From Rhodospirillaceae bacterium (GTDB lineage Bacteria; Pseudomonadota; Alphaproteobacteria; Micavibrionales; UBA2020): a DNA stretch of 18,584 nucleotides. Positions 14,805 through 18,584 of the stretch are shown here, in pieces (the stretch's first letter is position 1; the number at the start of each line of letters is the position of its first letter). The stretch lies in the NCBI GenBank assembly GCA_003524565.1, contig DQGU01000240.1, forward strand, positions 1 to 18,584. Direction: 5' to 3'. The notes under the pieces are model-generated. The model had not been told where the DNA came from, ran no database searches, and saw only the letters and a list, made by a program, of their open reading frames with translations. A program made the translations under genes and the position numbers.

Positions 14805-15491
14805 ATGACCCGTGTTCTGATACCGCTCCTGACCGTTTCCGCCCTCGCGCTGATGCCGCTTGCCGCGGCCGCGCCCGCCTTTGCGCAGGAATCCGTTTTC
14901 GAACTGGGCAACCGCAGCGACACCATGCCGGACGTGTCCGAATACCAAAGCGTGCGCAAAGGGCTTCTGCTCGAAGAAAAGAAAGAAGACGATGAGGTTC
15001 TTGAAAAAGACCCGATGGATGACGAAGGCAAGCCCGTCGCGCTGACCTACGAAGCGGTGCTGAAGCTTTACAAAGACGGGCAGTATGAACGCGCGCTGCC
15101 GCACCTTGAACTGCTGGCCAGCGGCGGCCACATGGGCGCCAAAGAAATTCTGGGCATCATGTACAACCTCGGCCAGGGCGTGCAAAAAGACCCGACAAAA
15201 GCCTATGAAATGCTTCTGCCCGTCGCTGACCAGGGCCGCGCGCTGGCACAGCACCATATCGGGGTTATGACGTTCACCGGCGCGGGCACCCCGCAGGACA
15301 GCATCAAAGCGCTGATGTGGCTTCAGCTTGCGCTTATCAATTATCCGGATGGGCCGGAAAAAGACGCTGCGCGCCGCGACCGCGATTCCGTCTATGGCCG
15401 TCTCAACCGCCGTGACCGTGAAAACGCCATGCTGATGACGCGCGAATGGCTCACCAAAAGAGGAGAAGCCCACCTACTGGATATGCAGTAA
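14805..15491 (+). CDS. Exported Sel1-repeat (TPR-like) protein
   Basis: A 228-residue protein with a clear Sec signal peptide (hydrophobic 4-22, probable cleavage AFA-QE after residue 27), so periplasmic or secreted. A charged stretch at about 52-75, rich in Glu, Asp and Lys, precedes Sel1-like helical repeats from about 82 to 190. Repeat features are visible in ALPHLELLASGGHMGAKEIL, LGIMYNLGQGVQKDPTKAYE and HHIGVMTFTGAGTPQDSIKA. Such repeats mediate protein-protein contacts; the partner cannot be predicted. AAGGA lies 10 bases before the ATG, and a near-consensus promoter sits just upstream. The stop codon lies within a large hairpin (15465-15500). The gene converges on a 61-residue minus-strand gene. 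Confidence 0.88.
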   Translation: MTRVLIPLLTVSALALMPLAAAAPAFAQESVFELGNRSDTMPDVSEYQSVRKGLLLEEKKEDDEVLEKDPMDDEGKPVALTYEAVLKLYKDGQYERALPHLELLASGGHMGAKEILGIMYNLGQGVQKDPTKAYEMLLPVADQGRALAQHHIGVMTFTGAGTPQDSIKALMWLQLALINYPDGPEKDAARRDRDSVYGRLNRRDRENAMLMTREWLTKRGEAHLLDMQ

Positions 15492-15500
15492 GCGGGCTTC
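15465..15500. terminator. Two-tier hairpin over the Sel1 stop codon
   Basis: Outer stem GAAGCCC (15465-15471) with GGGCTTC (15494-15500), a symmetric 3/3 internal loop, then inner stem TACTG (15475-15479) with CAGTA (15486-15490). The Sel1 stop codon 15489-15491 lies inside it. On the minus strand it is followed by TCCTCTTTTGG, a moderate pyrimidine/T tail, so it may end the transcript of the converging 61-residue gene as well. Confidence 0.55.
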
Positions 15501-15548
15501 CACTTTACAAAGAAACGATACAGGCGCGCGTTTGCGCTGCCCTATGCG

Positions 15549-15734
15549 TTAGGCAAATTTCGTTTTCAGACCTTGCACAGCCTGGTCTTTGGCAAGCTTC
15601 GCGCGGTCATAAACGTAGCCGGCGGTTTGCATGCCCATGTTCGGGTCTTCGCCGATGGCGGCATAAAGCCCGCCGACAACGCCCTGAAACGCGGATTTCA
15701 GTTTGGACTCTTTAAACGTGTTTTCATTCGCCAT
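15549..15734 (-). CDS. Hypothetical 61-residue protein with a CtrA-type promoter
   Basis: A small gene encoding 61 residues that I do not recognise. The protein starts MANENTFKESKLKSAFQG, followed by a Gly/Ala-rich hydrophobic stretch (VVGGLYAAIG), a DPNMGMQTAGYVYDRAK core and a basic amphipathic tail ending GLKTKFA. It has no signal peptide. The helical, mildly basic character could suit a small DNA- or membrane-associated protein, but this is a guess. Support for a real gene: a TTGACA promoter with 17-bp spacer, a G-rich ribosome binding site upstream of the ATG, and a hairpin after the stop at 15465-15500. The start region carries a symmetric TTAA-N7-TTAA box and a GANTC site, suggesting cell-cycle control. 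It lies between two genes not otherwise related to it. Confidence 0.72.
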   Translation of the reverse strand: MANENTFKESKLKSAFQGVVGGLYAAIGEDPNMGMQTAGYVYDRAKLAKDQAVQGLKTKFA

Positions 15735-15757
15735 GACGAAACCCCGAAAAAACTAAT

Positions 15758-15776
15758 TGTTAACGATGCGTTAACA
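15758..15776. promoter_or_regulatory. CtrA-type box (TTAA-N7-TTAA)
   Basis: TGTTAAC and GTTAACA form a perfect 7-bp inverted repeat around GATGC. It contains TTAA at 15760-15763 and TTAA at 15771-15774 with exactly 7 bases between, the consensus of the response regulator CtrA. It overlaps the -10 box and transcription start of the 61-residue gene, the arrangement usually associated with repression. Confidence 0.65.
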
Positions 15777-15802
15777 CTACGGCGATTCCGGCGATATGTC
15801 AA
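15774..15802 (-). promoter_or_regulatory. Promoter of the 61-residue gene
   Basis: On the minus strand a perfect TTGACA (15797-15802) and TAGTGT (15774-15779) are separated by 17 bp. The weak -10 overlaps the CtrA-type box, and a GANTC methylation site (15784-15788) lies in the spacer. Confidence 0.6.
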
Positions 15803-15808
15803 AAGTTA

Positions 15809-16717
15809 TCAAAAACTCTCTTGGTTTTCAGAAAGATAACAAATATCCCGCTCGATATGTTTCAAATGTGTCCGGTTGAATGGGTCACAGCCGCGGCGCA
15901 TTTGCGGGGCGCGAAAACGCATACCGCCCAGATAGTTTCCGCCCTGCGGCATAACCCCCAGCTGGCAGAGCCGCGCGGTGTCCAGTTTCATACGCCCGAT
16001 ATCCTGCGCGGCACCACGCGCCCCCAAAAGCGCCATATCCATCATTTCAAGCGCCAGATGGTCGCAGGCGTCCACACGCTCCGCCACCTCGAACCATTCC
16101 AGAAACGCCGCGCGCAGCGCCGTGCCGTCGAACTGATGCCGCGGGTGTGCGGCGGCGGTGCGGGCAAAGGAAACGGATACATCACCATCTGCCGCCGCCA
16201 GCAAATGCCGCCAGAAAAAACACGGGCCCGCCGCACGCAATTCCCACGCAGCAAGATGGGTGATGGCGCAAACATCCGCTTCAAAGGCGCGGCAGTAGCG
16301 CAAAAAGTCTTCCGGCTTTAGTCTTGTATCCGGCGTCAGCGCACGGCTATGTTGCCAGATGCGCCGCAGCCCGCCAATGATGCTCGCCAGATAAAGGCTG
16401 ATGCCTTTTTGCGAAGATAACAATGATGACGGCTGGTAGCCGATATCAAGCCGCTTTTGCAGCGGGTAGTAAAAACTTGTTTGCGGCTCCAAAAGCGGGT
16501 CAAGGCCGATATGCACGCCCCGCAGCACAGCCGCGCGCAAAAGCGCGCGCCCACTTGGTGCATGCAAAAGGAACGAGCAAACTTGCTGAACCGCATCGGC
16601 AAAGATTTTTGCCTGAAGCCCCATGCCCGCAGGCAACGCAGCATCCTGCGCATCGTGCTGCAAAAAAACCGATAGCGGAAAGGCGATGCGCGGCGATGAT
16701 GAAACGCCCGCGGTCAT
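15809..16717 (-). CDS. DUF6782-like protein, divergent paralogue of the upstream gene
   Basis: A 302-residue protein without signal peptide or membrane segment. It aligns by eye along its length with the product of the upstream gene: GGLRRIWQH at 115-123 against ARELRRNWQH, FEADVCAITHLAAWEL at 145-160 against QQADVLMVSIKVAWEL, and LGVMPQGGNYL at 253-263 against LGELPHGRNYL. That gene resembles the DUF6782 putative metallopeptidase family, so this one is probably a more divergent member. At the position where an HExxH zinc motif would fall it has GGLRR, with no histidine or glutamate, so a zinc peptidase activity seems lost. The start ATG 16717 lies 8 bases after the upstream stop, indicating an operon and probably duplication in place. 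The TTGACA of the next promoter overlaps nearly up to its stop. Confidence 0.7.
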   Translation of the reverse strand: MTAGVSSSPRIAFPLSVFLQHDAQDAALPAGMGLQAKIFADAVQQVCSFLLHAPSGRALLRAAVLRGVHIGLDPLLEPQTSFYYPLQKRLDIGYQPSSLLSSQKGISLYLASIIGGLRRIWQHSRALTPDTRLKPEDFLRYCRAFEADVCAITHLAAWELRAAGPCFFWRHLLAAADGDVSVSFARTAAAHPRHQFDGTALRAAFLEWFEVAERVDACDHLALEMMDMALLGARGAAQDIGRMKLDTARLCQLGVMPQGGNYLGGMRFRAPQMRRGCDPFNRTHLKHIERDICYLSENQESF

Positions 16718-16725
16718 GCGGAACC

Positions 16726-17763
16726 CTATGCCTGTTCGGCGTTGCCGCCGCGACGCGCCGCATTCGCAAAGCGGGCGAAATCGACAACTTCCGCAGACAG
16801 CTTGACGGATTCTTCAATCATCTGGCGCTCTTTCTCCTGAAAGCTGCGCTCGAACTTGATGAACCACAGGAAGTTGGCGTTGGAGCGGTCTTCGACCGTT
16901 GCATAGCAGGTATCCATCGGCGTGCGCTGCGCGCTCATCGACAGGTAGTTGCGGCCATGCGGCAGCTCGCCCAGACGCTGGAACAAATCCATGGATACGC
17001 GGCTGCGCTCTTTTTGCGACTTCATATAGCCCGCTTCGTCCAGCAGCATCTGGTGAATGATGCGTTTGTCATGGATTTTCGTGCGGCTGTCTTCGAAAAA
17101 TTTATCGTAGGCAGCGCGCGAAGCCTCGCCGTTGTTCAGGCTGCGGAAATCCGTCTGCGCCTTGATTTCAAATGTACGGCTGACATCCGACATGGGCGAG
17201 CCGACCAGGAAATCCCAGGCCTCGCTATTGCCGCCCAGTTTCAGCTCCCACGCCACCTTGATGGAAACCATCAAAACATCGGCCTGCTGCGCGCGGTTGA
17301 CCAGAATGGCCTCATCCGGCTCATAGTCCATCGGGTTCACCAGCGCGCCGTGGAAATGCTGCCAGTTGCGGCGCAGTTCACGCGCCAGCATATTCAGCAA
17401 ATCGCCGCGCGGGCGGAACGGGTTCAGCGTAATCGTCGCACCGCGGCCTTCGCGCGGCGGATAAAACTGCGATGCCGGTACTTGCGCATCATATACAATG
17501 TTGAGGTTTTCAGCGGCAGCGCCCGACATCAGCTCTTCGGCTGTGCGGCTTTGCATCAGGCTTGCGCGCAACTCTTCGGTCGGCACGATGGTCGCGGGGC
17601 TTTCCGATTTGTCGCAAACGGTGCGCTGGTCCAAACGCCAGTCAAGGCTTGCGCGGTGCGACAGATGTTTGCCATCACGCAGGCGGCCTGCTGTATGACG
17701 AAAACGGCGCTTGTCCGGTTTCGGCAGTTTGAAGTCGCTGTCTTTATCTACGTCGTTTGCCAT
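16726..17763 (-). CDS. DUF6782-like putative metallopeptidase-family protein with degenerate motif
   Basis: A 345-residue cytoplasmic-looking protein. My recollection is that it resembles the DUF6782 putative metallopeptidase family; I could not check this. A charged N-terminal region (1-55) precedes the domain. ENLNIVYDAQVPASQFYPP (85-103) and ITLNPFRPRGDLLNMLARE (111-129) lead into ARELRRNWQH at 127-136, where a zincin would read HExxH: the glutamate remains but both histidine positions are arginine. AWEL at 171-174 and NYLSMSAQRTP at 272-282 are shared at least in part with the downstream paralogue. The C-terminus (305-345) is helical, with KERQMIEESVKLSAEVVDFA. AAGG lies about 8 bases upstream of the ATG. 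The leader to the gene at 18039 is 275 bases, and a TATAAT on the minus strand lies at 17969-17974. Confidence 0.7.
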   Translation of the reverse strand: MANDVDKDSDFKLPKPDKRRFRHTAGRLRDGKHLSHRASLDWRLDQRTVCDKSESPATIVPTEELRASLMQSRTAEELMSGAAAENLNIVYDAQVPASQFYPPREGRGATITLNPFRPRGDLLNMLARELRRNWQHFHGALVNPMDYEPDEAILVNRAQQADVLMVSIKVAWELKLGGNSEAWDFLVGSPMSDVSRTFEIKAQTDFRSLNNGEASRAAYDKFFEDSRTKIHDKRIIHQMLLDEAGYMKSQKERSRVSMDLFQRLGELPHGRNYLSMSAQRTPMDTCYATVEDRSNANFLWFIKFERSFQEKERQMIEESVKLSAEVVDFARFANAARRGGNAEQA

Positions 17764-18038
17764 CTACACACCTTTTTCCCTTGGCTGCTTCGAAGTCAAA
17801 GTTTGCGGTAGTGTCGGCCTTGAGGCCGTCGATACCTGTGTAGTCCCCCGTCAGGTATCTTTTGGTCCGTGTCTTTGTTATCCGAGCAGGCAGCTTTTCC
17901 CCTAGCACCTTCATCATGCGGCAGGGGTGGTTAACATCCGGTGTTTTTGACGCAAAAAGCAGCAAAATATTATAGTTATGTAATCAAATAGGCATTTTTT
18001 GCCATGCTGCGCTGAACAACAGTTCAAATAATCAGCTG
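17764..18038. other. Intergenic leader of the DUF6782-like pair
   Basis: 275 bases between the phosphotransferase stop and the DUF6782-like start. It has a minus-strand TATAAT at 17969-17974 without a good -35, a TGAAC/GTTCA hairpin at 18013-18026 just after the phosphotransferase stop, and GGCA/TGCC arms around a T-run at 17991-18003. If transcription starts after the TATAAT, the leader would be about 200 bases. A basic open frame at 17744-17917 on the minus strand lies here but has no ribosome binding site. Confidence 0.4.
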
Positions 18039-18584
18039 TCAAATATGGCGCAGCCCCGACATACGCGGGGGTGATTCGATTCGCCCATGGCGATGCATCA
18101 GGCTTAACAGCCCGAAAAATAAGGATTTTTGCATCCAGCGCAGACGCGGCATCTTTTCCGGCACCGCCCTGTAAACCTGATCGGCAAAAAATCCGGCCAT
18201 GCTTGCGGCCATGATTATCAGCTCTTCGCCATTTGTCTGTGCAAAGCCCGTGCCTGCCTCTGCATCATATAAAGACAAAAATTCTTCGGCAGGGCCAAAG
18301 CCCATCGCCTCCAGATGCACCGACAGCATCAGAACATCAAAAACCACGGGCCCGCGGCAGGCATTCGGCCAATCGACAATATATGTGCGCGCGTCCGTCA
18401 GCAGGATATTATCCAGCCGCAAATCCCCGTGTATCAAACCCGATTTGAAATCAAAATCTGCCGCCGCCGCTTGCAGCGCGCAAAGCGTTTCCAGCGCGCC
18501 GGAAAAAAACGCGCCCGCCGCATCTTGGTCTTCGAAAACGCCCAGTAGCTTGTTTTTAATTTTCGGCTCGTCTTTTATCCGCCG
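18039..18584 (-). CDS. APH/choline-kinase-like phosphotransferase, C-terminal part
   Basis: The reading frame runs off the right edge; 181 residues of the C-terminal part are visible. The catalytic loop HGDLRLDN (visible residues 52-59) holds the catalytic aspartate and the metal-binding asparagine of the aminoglycoside phosphotransferase/choline kinase fold. Asp71 in VDWPNA corresponds to the second metal ligand (the DFG-like position), followed by GPVVFDVLML, typical of the family's activation region. Before the loop, the visible residues include a helical segment FFSGALETLCALQAAAADF. The substrate is unknown; these kinases act on sugars, choline, amino compounds or antibiotics, and resistance should not be assumed. 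The true start lies outside the window. A TTG at 18437 lies just before the catalytic loop and is not a plausible start. Its stop is 275 bases before the DUF6782-like gene. Confidence 0.88.
   Translation of the reverse strand, partial: RRIKDEPKIKNKLLGVFEDQDAAGAFFSGALETLCALQAAAADFDFKSGLIHGDLRLDNILLTDARTYIVDWPNACRGPVVFDVLMLSVHLEAMGFGPAEEFLSLYDAEAGTGFAQTNGEELIIMAASMAGFFADQVYRAVPEKMPRLRWMQKSLFFGLLSLMHRHGRIESPPRMSGLRHI

Noticed and set aside
16423..17811. 462-codon plus-strand open frame over the DUF6782-like genes
   Set aside because: The minus-strand frames show two proteins with mutually conserved motifs, start signals and an 8-base gap, whereas the plus-strand translation is an Arg/His/Ala-rich complement without motifs.
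17744..17917. Possible small basic protein of about 57 residues on the minus strand before the DUF6782-like gene
   Set aside because: No ribosome binding site at the ATGs 17915-17917 or 17912-17914, and its end overlaps the real start at 17763. It cannot be excluded entirely.
17929..17936. TTAACCAC on the minus strand as a CtrA half-site
   Set aside because: One mismatch to the TTAACCAT half-site and no second TTAA at the right distance; such matches occur by chance.
1..18584. CRISPR arrays, insertion sequences, tRNA genes or prophage genes
   Set aside because: I looked for regular direct repeats, transposase motifs with terminal repeats, tRNA cloverleaf signals and phage structural genes and saw none.

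Overview
The window looks like a piece of an alphaproteobacterial chromosome. The main evidence is gene order and family: a DUF3576 lipoprotein, leuS, lptE and holA on the plus strand, followed by the minus-strand cluster mnmG, rsmG, parA, parB. The lptE gene implies a Gram-negative outer membrane. A CtrA-type TTAA-N7-TTAA box and GANTC sites fit the alphaproteobacterial cell-cycle circuit. The exact lineage cannot be fixed from sequence reading alone; a Rhodospirillales- or Micavibrio-like organism is a guess.

Layout. 1-481 holds no supported gene, only GC-rich stem-loops. 482-5267 is a plus-strand run (DUF3576 lipoprotein, leuS, lptE, holA) with short gaps or overlaps from leuS to holA. 5277-5627 is a minus-strand zinc-ribbon YjdM/PhnA gene lying between holA and the par cluster, separated from parB by a strong hairpin terminator. 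5707-10214 is the minus-strand mnmG-rsmG-parA-parB cluster (tRNA modification, 16S rRNA methylation, chromosome segregation), with three parS-like ParB sites within about 610 bp, one between rsmG and parA and two inside rsmG. mnmE, a common neighbour of mnmG, is not seen. 10398-11470 is a divergent plus-strand pair of unrecognised genes, one soluble and one multi-pass membrane protein, behind a hairpin-rich leader. 11506-13667 is a minus-strand thiolase-adenosine deaminase pair. 13783-15491 carries prmA and an exported Sel1-repeat protein on the plus strand.

15549-18584 is the least known part. It has a 61-residue orphan gene whose promoter overlaps a symmetric CtrA-type box. Next come two adjacent minus-strand genes whose products are recognisably paralogous to each other and resemble the DUF6782 putative metallopeptidase family, but lack a proper HExxH zinc motif. 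At the edge is the C-terminal part of an APH/choline-kinase-like phosphotransferase running off the right end.

Most of the window is conserved housekeeping DNA. The places most worth a second look are the parS cluster, the CtrA-box small gene, the tandem degenerate-metallopeptidase-like paralogues, and the two-gene orphan locus with its folded leader.
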